A DNA stretch of 64,000 nucleotides from Dactylonectria macrodidyma (taxonomy: Eukaryota > Ascomycota > Sordariomycetes > Hypocreales > Nectriaceae), in assembly GCA_020744425.1 (NCBI GenBank), contig JAGMUV010000014.1:868001-932000 (forward strand), given 5' to 3'. The notes below the pieces were generated by a model. The model made no database searches. It was given only the letters and a program-made list of their open reading frames with translations, and had not been told where the DNA came from. Position 1 is the stretch's first letter. Every line of letters starts with the position of its first letter. Below are positions 19,608-30,872 of the stretch, piece by piece. Both the position numbers and the translations under genes were made by a program.

Positions 19608-22600
19608 CTAGCAATGGACAAACTTCGAATATCTGTAGCCCTCAGCTCCATGGCGGCTGTTCCCGGGCATCACACTTTTCTTGAAACCTTTCCCTGTACG
19701 CTCGAGCAAATCGCTCCATCCCACTTTTCCACGCCTCGTAGCTGCCCAAATATCGGCGTTGTCTGGATTTCCTTGATGGATTGCCGAACGAACCCATCAC
19801 TTACTGTCGCCCTCCGCCAACTTCCCTCCCATCAAGCGGCCGTGCAGCGCGCGGAGACTCGTCGTTGCTTGTCGATACATTAGTTGCCGCGATGCCGCGC
19901 TTCCCTCCAGTTGGTCGATCAAGTCCACTCGCTTCTTCCCATTGGTTTCGATCCCATGCCTGGCTCGTTGCAGTTTTTCGAGAAACGAGGTACCATCTTT
20001 CTTCCATGTATCTGCCAACACGCGCTGCTCTTGATTATACTTGCGTGCGATTTTTTCCACGCATTCTAGACCATTGCGCCGATATGTTCTAGGGCCGCGA
20101 TAGATCGTTTCTTCCTTTGTCTTAAGATGGTTCAGCATTGTCTAGTGTTTCACTGTCAGTGCGTCGTTACAGAAACAGGCCCATGCGCACTTACATCCAC
20201 AATCCCATGCAGCTTCTGTGCAACCTCTCGAGAATGCCCCTGAAAAGGCTCCGACAAGACTCTTTCCTCAATTTGGTGGCCTTCCCGTTGAACCCAAGTC
20301 CGGTCCTGGGTTGCATTAGATGCATCCTCTGGCGGCTGAAGCGTGGCGAGTATCTCGTCGTGCACATCCTGGCCTGTCTTTACCAGCCGAGACGGAAGAG
20401 CCGCGGGATGATCTGGCCGCCCATGCTCATTCGTTGAGTTCCTTGGTACCACGTTCAATAGCTTCTCGTTGCTAGGAGGCACCCTTGTGGTTGATCTCGG
20501 AAGCTTGTGATGTTCCGACCCATTCTCATGATAAACAGGCGATGGTGAGACAACAAGACGCTTGGGCCTAGAGTCGTTAAGGTCTTTATCATGATCACCG
20601 CGAGACTTCTAGTCTTTCGGAATTCGGTGACTTCGACGCGGAGGTGTCGAGTCGGCCGTGAATGGGACTGAATCAGACCTAACAGGGACCGGGCTGCCCA
20701 CTTCGCTGATGCTGAAACTCCGGGATATTCTGCTCGTCTTCCGGAGAGGCTGGGATGAACTCACTTCTGGCCAGTCCACGGTTCTGATTTTCTCGAGAAC
20801 CTTGTGTTGTGGAGATTGCTGAACCTGATTTAATGTTCTATTGGGGTCGCGAGGGGCTAGAACTGTTGCCCTGCTGGTCTCTTTGATGGTAGCTTTCTTT
20901 GTGCTTCGAGTGATCCGCTTTCCCAGTCGCAATGCATCCACGGGCTCCACTGATTCCCTGCTGATTGTGTTTTTCTGGTAAGAATCCAAAGTCCGAATGT
21001 CCATTGCCGGCGTGGTATCCATAATCTGGTTCGGTAAGCTCTGTTTGGGGCTCAACGGGGATGCCAGGGACTTTCGTGGTTCTGGGTATAGTGTGCTATG
21101 TGCAAGTTTGACTCCCAAGTCCTGCTTTTGTGCCTTGAGATTAGGTGTGGGCACTGGTTTCAGTGGTGATGACGCTTCTTCGTCGCTGGATATCACAATA
21201 GGATATGGCGCAACATCAACAAGATCACCTACCAAGGCGTTTTCGCCGACACCCGTAGTTTCCTGGCCTTGGACGTCTTCTTTCGTGCCTCGTGCCATGG
21301 CTTCCTTCAACTTCACGCTGCGGGTCCTGATGCCGCTCTTATTTTCGCTCGCATCGTTCGTCACTGGCTTCTTCGATTGTTCCTTTCGAGGGGGGGCTTT
21401 GCTTTTCTTCTTCGCAAGTCCCTGCTTCGGTGCAACTTTTGGTGCAGGCCGCTTCTTGGCACTTGAAATGGGAGACATCGAAGCGTTCTTCTCCTGTTTC
21501 AGCGCACCTACAGCAGCCGGCTTCGGTGGGACGGGAGCTCTCTTCTTGAATGGGGGCTCCTTAATCTCGTGTGTTGCGTCGTCGAACTGGATCGGGGTTT
21601 TAGCTCTTTGCTTGCGCTTCCTCCCCTGGGTGCTTTCTTGAACTGCTGCTGGAGAGAGATGGCTAGTCTCAGCCACATCGCATCCGCTTTTGTCTGTAGT
21701 GAATAGCGAAGCACTTCTTTCTTGGGTTGACTGAGTCTTTCCAGGACATGGAGTAGGTTCCTCGTCATCCGAAGCCAGCTCGTCATCGAGTAGCTCTTTC
21801 ATTGCCTTCTTCCTTTTCAACGGAGGTTTCTCGGTTGGCTGGTCTTTCTGTAGGGTTTGTGGAGGTGTTGGATCGTTGAAATTTTGCTTATGCTCACGTC
21901 GAGTAGTTCCCGTAGAATGAGCCAAGCCGTGCTTTTGTCTCTGGGACCGAGATCCAGGAGGAGTGGCGTCGTACATCTCATCCATTGGGTAGTGCAAAGG
22001 GGGTGTGTCTGAGGATCGCAAGGGCGCCGTTTTTGCTTCCTGATTGATAGAGAGACATTCTAATGGGCCGGTCCGGGGAGAAGAATGGTTGAATTCCCAG
22101 TTGCCAGCTACGCTGGTCTGAGGGAGTGATGGGCTGCGTCGCATCGTCGAGGCGGTCTCTGAGAAGTCAACCCGACCTCCAGCCTCCATTCGTGACGGGG
22201 ATTGAGTGTCGAAAGTTGGATCGCGGGGAAGCGGCATGGTGTCGGGAAGCCTGTCGAGACCCGATCTGGGGCTCGAGAATGGGTACATTGAATCCTTGTC
22301 ATCAAACTCCCAAGGGGGCTGAGCATCGTCTTCTGCGCGGAGAGGTGAGCTACGTTTAGGAAGGGATCCTCCCTCCGACCAGTTGAAATCTTGAAATCGG
22401 GACTCCGACGTGATATCCCCATGGCAAACCAAGTCGACCATGTCAGCATCATCAAGACCATCTTCGAACTCTTCTGGAGAAGAAGGTTGCACTGGACTAG
22501 CGTGGACCTTCACACCAGATGAAGGGTTTGGACCAATGACCTCTGTTGGTGAATAATTAGTCGCGAGCTTCCTTGCTCTGTTAGAACGAAGGTGTCGGCT

Positions 22601-22690
22601 AGTCGGAGTGGTATCGAGCTCTGGGAATTGGGTGGGCTCTCGCTTGGCCTTGGGAGCTTTGGCAGCCTTGCCACGGCTGTTTCGGGGCAT
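19608..22690 (-). CDS. Disordered nuclear-type protein with SUMO-interaction-like motif; frame interrupted by TAG
   Basis: From ATG 22690 the minus-strand frame is open for 693 codons to a TAG at 20609-20611. It then continues open in the same frame for 138 codons to 20195. A well-formed intron (20142-20194, GTAAGT to CTAG) leads to a further exon to 19797, or beyond it through a GTAAGT donor near 19804 towards 19608. The first part is Ser/Pro/Lys-rich and disordered, with a basic N-terminus and a motif IVISSDEE near residue 497. The last exon is helical, charged and coiled-coil-like. I do not recognise the family; nuclear location is inferred. The TAG may be a nonsense mutation, a stop lost by splicing of a weak intron, or the true end with a separate downstream gene. 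The 3' end is uncertain. Confidence 0.6.
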
Positions 22691-24246
22691 TTGGAGATTT
22701 CGCCTTCACCTAGCGAAGCGGATGGGTTAGTGCAAGGCGTTGGTACATGCGATGAATCCTAGACCTACAGCAGTTGTGAACGCCCAGTTGGCGCAGTGTG
22801 TTTTGCTTCTAGGAGAATCCGAATCGATCTGGGGCAATCCGGGGACCCAACGTCGGCGTTGCACGGCAGACCAAGGGATGGGTGCTCAAAGCGTGTCACT
22901 GAGTATGAAGAGGAGAGAATCACAAGTCGAAGCTTCCTTTTCCCTAAGGGTGAAGGCAAAGGTGGTGTTTTTTTTTTTTGGTGCCATCGGGCTATTCAGG
23001 TCAATGGGAATTGGGCCAGGCGACTGGGAGCAGTCGCATGTTGATGTAGAAGGAGCGCCCTGAGTGGCCAACATACCAACCTGCCGGCCAGCTGGCGGTC
23101 AATCATATGTCAACATCTGCAATGCCACTCGGCACATGACCAATCCAATCACCAGAAGCCGGACGCAAATAAACATGATGCACTGACGTGGACAGCTCAT
23201 CAGCAGAATGTTTGAGGATTCGTACCGACTGGAGTTAAACTATCGCGTTTGAAACCAGCATCACAGTTTCCTAGGAAAGATCTCGGTGGGTGGTGAGTGG
23301 GACAACCAACGTTAACAGGGATGGTAGCAGTGCAAGGGACAGTCTGCACAGCGCACTCGTCCTGGCGTACATAAGGTAGCCAGCATCCAGTGTGTGGATT
23401 TACAGTTATCATTTTCTAATGCAGTGCCGAAAGCTGTGCTTAGTGTGCCGAATTCACTCTGCTAGCGACGCCAATTAGTATTGGAAGACAGATAGAACAG
23501 ACGGGAGTGGTTACTGAGATGGGCGATGGCACCGAGACAGAACTGAAGCGCAGGGGTCTAAAGCGTCTCACAGTGGCTGCTCGACACTTGACTGTCCATT
23601 GCACACTGAAAGACGAGTGGCGGACTGGCCTTCGGAACATCGGGTGAGCGTGAGTCCATCTCGTGTTGCTGCATCGATGGCGGCAGCAAGGCATGGACGG
23701 GCAGAGAGGCAGTTGATCAAAGGTACTACGTAGATGCAACCCCTTCAGTCCAGTCAACACAATCAGCTCTTGTTTTCCCCGATCTGCGCTCGGATGGATT
23801 GTCGTCATACGCGACATCCGTAAACTTTTGTCCGAACACCTTGTCGGACTTCGGCCATGGGATCTCGCCGCTACGGACCCTCGGGATCGTCCTCATCTTA
23901 CCCGCGCGCCATCCATGAAACCTCCCTCTCGTTGCCATTATTCAGCGTGTCTAGTGTGCGGGCGGACTTTACAACACCCTGACCCCGAGATATATAGTGG
24001 GGTCTCCGCAACCTCCACTGGCTCGGTCCGCCGGTCTACATACTCTCCATTCGCATGCACCCAACACGAATGTGCTCAGACAGACTTCAGCATTTTATCC
24101 ACAGCGCCATCTAGTACCAGCGCTGCATCTCTGCTGCATCAAAAGCTTCACTTGCGCAAGACATTCAGGGTCGCTGGGAGCCCACGGAGCCAACTGCAAG
24201 CCGCTTATCGCCGGGCAGTCGTCATCCAGACAGCGACATATTCTCA
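22691..24246. other. Divergent intergenic region
   Basis: The promoters of the SIM-motif gene (left) and the GGCT-like gene (right) must lie here. A T12 run occurs at 22968-22979. Open stretches at 23440-23940 lack any protein signature. Confidence 0.45.
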
Positions 24247-25434
24247 ATGTCGCAACCATCCTGCGATACCGGCACGGGCGACGAGGGTTGCCCGTATGCC
24301 ATCTTTTGCAAGATCAGGGCCTTGATACCACGGCCCGGGCCGAAAACATATCCTTCCATCACATCAATCCCTCAAACATCCACTGCGCGACTTGCACAAG
24401 CGACCGAGGATGCGGCGCATGGTGGCGACCATCCCACACCCAACACCTACCTTTACCTAGCATACGGCTCCAACCTCGCAGCCGAGACATTCCTCGGCAT
24501 GCGTGGCATCCGTCCGCTCTCACAAACGAATGTCAATGTTCCCACACTGGAACTCAAGTTCAACCTGCCTGGTGTCCCTTATCGCGAGCCATGCTTCGCG
24601 AATGTCGACTACAGAAAGATTCCCGACCATCCCAAGCTGCCCGACCCGTCCAACCCGCCAAGGATCCCGCCTATTGACCCGCCTGCGATTCAACCACCGC
24701 AACACGCGCAGACCTTGTGGAACGAGGGGCTCGTCGGGGTCGTGTATGAGGTGACTGAGGAGGACTATGGAACCATCATTCGCACCGAGGGTGGTGGAGC
24801 AGGCTACAAGGAGATCGTCGTGCCATGCGTCCCCATCCCGCCCAAGATCTCGGTGCCGGAGAAGCCCCCCATTCCGGAACTCCCAAAGCCGTTTCTAGCT
24901 CGAACGCTTTTTGCACCGCAAATCCCGGCGCCAGACCTTCCCGACGACCCACGTAAGAAGAAGTGGTGGTACCGATTCCTTGTTGGACCACAACGTGAGC
25001 CTGGTTATGCGCAGGCAAGCGCTCGCTACCTGAAGCTTATCACAGATGGAGCTGAGGAGCACGAGCTCCCCGATGGCTATCAGCGTTGGCTAAAGTCGCT
25101 GCAGCCGTATACGATCACGACCTGGAGGCAGCAATTGGGAGCGCTCCTATTTTTCCTTACCAGCGGTTTACCATTTCTGCTCCTATTTTTTATCTCAAGA
25201 TTCGTTGCTGATAAGGATGGAAAGTTGCCACATTGGATGGTTATTGCAATGACAGTCATGATTAACTTGGTCTGGATGGAATATGATGCTATACTTGAGC
25301 CTATATTTGGGGATGGCGAGCGGACCCAAGATGACGGGGATAAGAAGAGAAATCACGAGTGGCCGCGAATGTTCGGAAATCGATGTCGAACCGCGGATGA
25401 GGAGAAAATGGGGCTCTTAAGGGAATTTGACTGA
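24247..25434 (+). CDS. Gamma-glutamylcyclotransferase-like protein with C-terminal membrane segments
   Basis: Single exon, 395 aa. The substrate-loop motif YGSNL is at residues 73-77, preceded by YLYLA. A candidate catalytic glutamate, E181, lies in RTEGGGAGYKE, as expected for the GGCT/BtrG fold. A Pro-rich stretch covers about 130-150 and 195-235. Two hydrophobic helices (297-318 and 329-347) form a C-terminal hairpin, and the tail is charged. GGCT enzymes release 5-oxoproline from gamma-glutamyl peptides. Fungal relatives include GliK of gliotoxin synthesis, but there is no gliotoxin-type cluster here, so a role in glutathione turnover or an orphan role is more likely. Membrane anchoring is inferred from the hydrophobic segments. 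GPD1 follows on the same strand after 712 bp. Confidence 0.85.
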   Translation: MSQPSCDTGTGDEGCPYAIFCKIRALIPRPGPKTYPSITSIPQTSTARLAQATEDAAHGGDHPTPNTYLYLAYGSNLAAETFLGMRGIRPLSQTNVNVPTLELKFNLPGVPYREPCFANVDYRKIPDHPKLPDPSNPPRIPPIDPPAIQPPQHAQTLWNEGLVGVVYEVTEEDYGTIIRTEGGGAGYKEIVVPCVPIPPKISVPEKPPIPELPKPFLARTLFAPQIPAPDLPDDPRKKKWWYRFLVGPQREPGYAQASARYLKLITDGAEEHELPDGYQRWLKSLQPYTITTWRQQLGALLFFLTSGLPFLLLFFISRFVADKDGKLPHWMVIAMTVMINLVWMEYDAILEPIFGDGERTQDDGDKKRNHEWPRMFGNRCRTADEEKMGLLREFD

Positions 25435-26146
25435 AACGGGCGAAGGGAATGGATATCATGAGCCGCAGGTGTTGGGGTGAAGTGCCTCGACGGCAAAGCA
25501 CCTTGTTGAGTATTAGCGTGCGTCGATTACTTTTTGAGCAAACCCAGAATGCAACATTCAAGTTCCCTGCAATGCAACTGTACACACTGTAAAAGTACCA
25601 ATACGGTGCCATGCTACACGGGAGTGTCCCTTACGTCCCCGACATGACGCGACCCTAGGTGGGTGCAGATCCAGGGATCGGATCGGGACGAGCTGCGGTG
25701 GTATTCTTAGCGACGGGGCTGGGACCCTGTTCCCGATCCTGACCCTGATGATCATATTCGCCGTACCTCGATCCTTGGGCCGTTGCGTCCTTCACATGCG
25801 AATTGCCAGGATGCAAATGTGTGGGAAACTTTGCACGCACGTAATCGCAACGTGCCTGTCGCATTGCATGTGATTGCGCCTCGTCCGGGATGGACGACGG
25901 GCAACCCTGAGATGATCCCCGCCCCGGGATTTGATGGGGCGCTTGTCCGTTTAAGGAAAGCGGTCAGGCCCGCCACCTTACTGCCCTGCGTCATTGTGGC
26001 TGCTGGGTTCAACAACTGGAAGCTCAGGCCGAGGGGAAGCATATATCTTTGAGAGTACCCCTCAGTCCAACTGTTTGCATTGGCGGTGTCTGCAGTCTCT
26101 TCACCTCACATCTTCGCTTCTGCTTCTTCCGTCTCCCAATTCACGC
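25435..26146 (+). promoter_or_regulatory. GPD1 promoter and 5' leader region
   Basis: 712 bp between the GGCT-like gene and GPD1. The last 80 bp are rich in tcttc/ctctt pyrimidine tracts ending in the presumed transcription start area, typical of strongly expressed fungal genes. No other gene was seen. Confidence 0.45.
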
Positions 26147-27558
26147 ATGTTCCGGTCCCTCGCACGATCCTCTGCCGTTCTCAACATCCCAAGACGAATC
26201 CTGCGCCCGCGTTACTCCACGACAACCAGCAGCATGGCGAGCGCACCAACCCTCGGCGGCGGGCCGCAGAAGAAACACAAGGTGACCATTGTGGGATCCG
26301 GTAATTGGTACGCCACTACCCTCTGTTCGCATATAAGCACGCACCTGCTGACTCTCGTGGCTTTAGGGGTTCGACCATTGCCAAAATCCTTGCCGAGAAC
26401 ACCCGCGCAAATGCAGACCTGTTCGAGGAGAATGTTCAGATGTGGGTCTACGAGGAAGACGTGACAATCCTCAAAGACTCCAAGTACTACGACGAGACCG
26501 TCGGCGACAAGCCCCAGAAGCTCACCGAGGTCATCAACAAACACCACGAGAACGTCAAGTACCTGCCGGGCGTCGCCCTGCCCTCCAACGTCATCGCCAA
26601 CCCCAATATCCGCGACGCCGTCAAAGACTCCACCATCCTCATCTTCAACTTGCCCCACCAATTTATCGGCAATGTTTGCAAGCAGATCAATGGCCATATT
26701 CTGCCATTCGCCCGTGGCATCAGCTGCATCAAGGGTGTCAACGTCACCGATGACGGTGTGAGCCTGTTCAGCGAATGGATCGGCGACGGCCTTGGCATCT
26801 ACTGCGGCGCCCTCAGTGGTGCCAACCTTGCCCGCGAGATTGCTGCAGAGAAGTGGTCTGAGACAACCATTGCCTACGACCCCCCAGCGATGGACCACAG
26901 CAGAGCCCCGACACCGCGCACTGGCAGCCCGAACCCAACCACGGGCGAGATCCCTGAGATTCGGCACAAGGACGCCCGTGGCCGCACATCGGCAACCAAG
27001 CTGACGGCAGTGCCCAGCGACTACCCCGCCCTGGATCAGGACTGCTTCCGTACCCTCTTCCATCGCCCCTATTTCCACGTCCAGATGGTCTCCGACGTTG
27101 CAGGAGTCTCTCTGAGCGGTGCCCTCAAGAACGTGGTAGCCTTGGCCGCCGGTTTTGTCGACGGCCGTGGTTGGGGTGACAATGCCAAGGCTGCCATCAT
27201 GCGCATTGGTCTCATGGAGATGGTCAAGTTCGGCAAGGAGTTCTTCGGGGAGACTGTTCAGACTGCCACTTTCACCGAGTCCTCTGCTGGTGTTGCCGAT
27301 CTGATCACCTCCTGTTCCGGAGGTCGTAACTTCCGCTGCGCCAAGATAGCCGTGGAGAAAGGCATCAGCGTACAGGAGGTGGAGAAGCAAGAGCTGAACG
27401 GCCAGAAGATCCAAGGAACCACGACCGCGGAAGAGGTCAACAGCTTCTTGAAGGCAAGAGGACTCGAGTCAGAATACCCGCTCTTTACCGCAGTCAACGA
27501 CATTCTGCTCGGCAAGACGCAGGTGGACGAGATCCCCAACCTCATGCAGGACTCTTAA
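26147..27558 (+). CDS. GPD1: Glycerol-3-phosphate dehydrogenase (NAD+)
   Basis: Exons 26147-26307 and 26367-27558 give 450 aa. The intron has GTACGC and CTTTAG borders and splits the Trp codon of the NAD-binding GSGNWG (residues 50-55). The enzyme reduces dihydroxyacetone phosphate to glycerol 3-phosphate for lipid synthesis, glycerol accumulation under osmotic stress and redox balance. Family landmarks are [21 protein letters not shown], and K308 in [12 protein letters not shown] stretch of about 40 residues between the NAD domain and the C-terminal domain is Pro/Thr-rich. The first 29 residues are Arg/Ser-rich without acidic residues and look like a mitochondrial presequence. A second in-frame ATG at 26234 would give the usual cytosolic form. 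Confidence 0.95.
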
Positions 27559-30500
27559 ACAGTGCTGTATGTGAGAAGGATACACGGGAGTTAGAGGAGA
27601 CCAGGGGCTGGAAATGTATACCCAGTAGTTGATCGGGGAGCGGCGTTGTGGATGGCTCAAAGGCACGCGAAATCGGTGTAAACAGCGACTTGGAGTAAAA
27701 TTGATTTGTCTCTGCCTCAAACACCTGTCTTTTTGATGCATTCACTGATATCTTCCTTCCCAAAGAGAGTTGTGCCCAGCTCAACATTAACCACAAATGT
27801 CATTGAACTTCTCCCACATGGGTTCGTTTGCTATCTGGTCCAACAAGCGATGGACTGTCACATATATTGAGTTCTTGACCAACGATAGCCGACATAACTT
27901 CATAAAAGTCCCATTCTCGAGATGGCTCGGATGATATCCAGGGTAGCTGGCTTTCGAGGTAACTTTAAGCTCGGTCACAACTCGTTGCAGCGCTCTCGTC
28001 AACAGCCAAAGTGTACGGCGATGCGACTCCTATTGCAGATGATCGGAGTAAGGGCTCTATCTTAGCAGTAGACATACTCATTTTAGGATACTTGAACCTA
28101 TGGATCTTATTAGACTCCGCGGGCTCAGGGCTATGGGGATGTAGTGGGATCGCAACTGAATCTGGATGAGCGGTGGGTTGTCGCCTTTCGTTGACGGGAT
28201 TGATTGCAATAGCGTTGGAACTTAGGAAAGCTGTGCCTTCAGCAATAAGTATGGAGACTTGGTAATTAGCGGTTGTGCTTCCTCCAACTCGCCTTCGAGG
28301 CCTTCTACACAAACTCTCAGTTTCCTGATCTCTCCAAACTGACCTACCCAGTCACCAACTCCTCAAATGCATGGTCTATGCAGCTCAATTTAATACTTAC
28401 GGCAGGGTTTGAGTTTCATCAATGCGGTTTTCCCTGTTATGACCCTCTTTGCTCTATGTTTACAGCCGTTCACCTCGTTCATAAGATCAACAAGCTGAAC
28501 TGGCTCAGTATTCTCCTGAGAGCTGTCCTGTATCTATGCTTCGTGTGGGGGTTTACTTTGGTTGACCTAGATGGGCTTTGAATGGCGCTCGATTGATTGC
28601 GATTGCACAGTCCTCTTTGTTGGTGTTTACTCAACTCCCCCACGTCCCCCACGCCAATAGGCTCTCCCTCCACGCCTCCCTAGCGCCGGCACATTGTTTG
28701 CTTCTACATCCCCACCATCATGGCTTAAGATATACGATTCTCTGTACTAGCTACTATGTGGTTTATTACCTGGTTTCTGGTGACTCCTTGACAGCAAGCG
28801 GCCCAGCCATGTCTACCAAGCCGGAGCCTCTGCTAGCTACACGTACATGGTAGACGGACTCGGCCACGATGAAAGCTGTTCAAGTAAGAGACGATCAAGG
28901 ATAATAAAATAAATGGGTTACCTGTATCGATGGTAACCTTTCGATAACATCCATACTACTGTTTACACCGATTGGACGTTTTGCAGATATCCATGTCCTA
29001 GATTTCTAGCATGTCTTCTTCTTTACCTCGAGCGATTACTTATTCAACTTCCATTTCTCAACCTTTCTTGTAGTTCATTGTCCAAGATCTCTGAAATGTT
29101 GTACTCGCTCCCAACTGGAATTCAGAGATAAAGCCTGATATCACCAAAAACAAGCTTAATTAACATGATGAGGCAGAGATGTAGGGTAGGTAACTCGGCA
29201 ACGGCGAGTCGCATTGTCCGACCTGATGTGAGCTAGGCGCACAGGTTTCCAACTTGGGCAGTAGGTCCTGGTTGGGGTTGTGAGGCAAATCTCCTAGTTC
29301 GATTCTTTTCATGGGATATCAAGGCAATGTAATGATAATTGTCAAGTGCATGGTATCTTAACACCGCTCTTTATTTGTTGGCTAGACTGGGCCTTACCCC
29401 TCCGTTTCTAGTGGTTCAAGCGCTAATTTTGGCAGCTGCAACGGCCCTAAAGTTGGTGCATGGTTGGTGCACAGTGGGGATCAGCAGGGGTTTCCACAGG
29501 AGCGGCGTCAGGGCTCCGTAGCGAAGCGTGGGCTTTGAATAGCGGCTGCGTATTGAACGTCGCACTTGGAGATTTTTTGGGGAAGCTACGGTGCGATAAT
29601 GACGTAATGACTCTGTAAGCATGTGAAAGCCGTCACAGCTTGTGTGGGGACAAATTACTGCATGATGAGGAGGGCATGACCAAGACAATAGCAGGCTCTA
29701 CGAGTCTACAAGAGGCAGAGGCAAAGCAGTTCTCCCGGCCGAGACAGTTGCATGCCTTTTATCTGCTTCGCTTCTTCCCCAATTGTGTTTCATCAATGGA
29801 CTAGTCTGTGCATGGTGGGATTCTCCGTGGAAGCTTCCGCTTGCGTTGTCTCTGGCTGCGACGGGATGGAGAAGCGCTTGACTCGTGGACGCCGGTCAGG
29901 GCTAGACTACCTACTACTAAAAGCAATGCGCCGCAAGGGCTGCCACAGCTTGACAATGCGGTCTGGACGACTGAATTGCTGAATGATTGGGTCAGTCTGG
30001 CTGACTGGCTTACCTCAAGCTAGACCGAGAACATTCGCGGGGGTGGCTCGTCGCTTGTTTGTGCCTTGGTGAAAGTCAATGGGCTGGCTTGATCCAGGTT
30101 GGCTGGCTGCGTGATTACTTGTGTCGCAGTGACGTGACGATGTCCTTATCCGCCCTGCCTTGAACTAGTCTGTCGGATAGGTAGGACGGGGTCAGCAAGC
30201 AGGTGCAGGAAAACCTGGTCTGGCCTGCCCCGGCGGCTCCTTGGCCGCCTCAACAATGGCTCGATCGTGACGCTACGACTGGGAGTAGGCGAGGGGCGCA
30301 AGTGTTAGAGCTACCTTACCTAGAGAAGCTGAGAGGAGAGGAGAGGCGCGAGTGGCTGCCACCGCTTCCATCCCACGTCGACACCTCAACATATTCTTTT
30401 TGTCTTTGTCCTAATTCGTATTTCCCACGTTCCCAAGCGTACAAGCTTGCAAGCCTCGTCCAGCTCCCGCCCCCCCCTTCTCTCTCTCTCCGCCTCTTCC

Positions 30501-30872
30501 GCATGTCTCTTCCCCAGATCCCGCCCCATCCTGTGCTCCCATTTGTTTTTCCTATTTCCCCTCCCCTTCTTTTTTTTCATCTTATTTTTTCTATTGCTGG
30601 TTTGTGTCGATACAGAATGCATCATAGCCGCCGACGCCTGTAGATCCTACCTCTCTGGGATTCAATCTGGAATTCTCAATCTTGGAATCCAATCGCACCC
30701 CACCATCCATCATACGGAAGCCGTTAGCAGAACCAGGACTGGTCGGCCTGCTCCACAGCTCCAAGTCGCAGCTCCAACAAAGTCTCGACTCTCGACTCGA
30801 CCAGGGCAGCTCCTCCACCCACCACGACGTCGTCGCGCGGGGCACGCAGCTCTCGCTCTTCCCTTTCGCATC
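27559..30872. other. Long intergenic region upstream of GDB1
   Basis: 3.3 kb with only one weak gene candidate (27789-28312, listed separately). 28600-30300 shows nothing I can support. The 400 bp before the GDB1 start contain long CT-rich tracts (30460-30600), as often seen in leaders of well-expressed fungal genes. Confidence 0.45.
27789..28312 (-). other. Possible small hypothetical gene or gene remnant
   Basis: Two minus-strand open stretches in different frames look protein-like. One, from about 28310, ends near 27965; the other covers about 80 codons, from about 28030 to a stop near 27789. A possible intron (GTATGT near 28080, CAATAG near 28035) lies between them but does not give an obvious phase match. 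The second part is helical with evenly spaced Leu and charged residues. No family was recognised. It could be the 3' part of a decayed gene. Confidence 0.25.

Noticed and set aside
133..22690. Apparent cluster of ubiquitin-like pathway genes (UBA4, Den1-like protease, SIM-motif protein, with an F-box gene further on)
   Set aside because: They are on different strands, separated by unrelated genes and act in different pathways (Urm1, NEDD8/SUMO, SCF). Co-location looks like chance, not a system.
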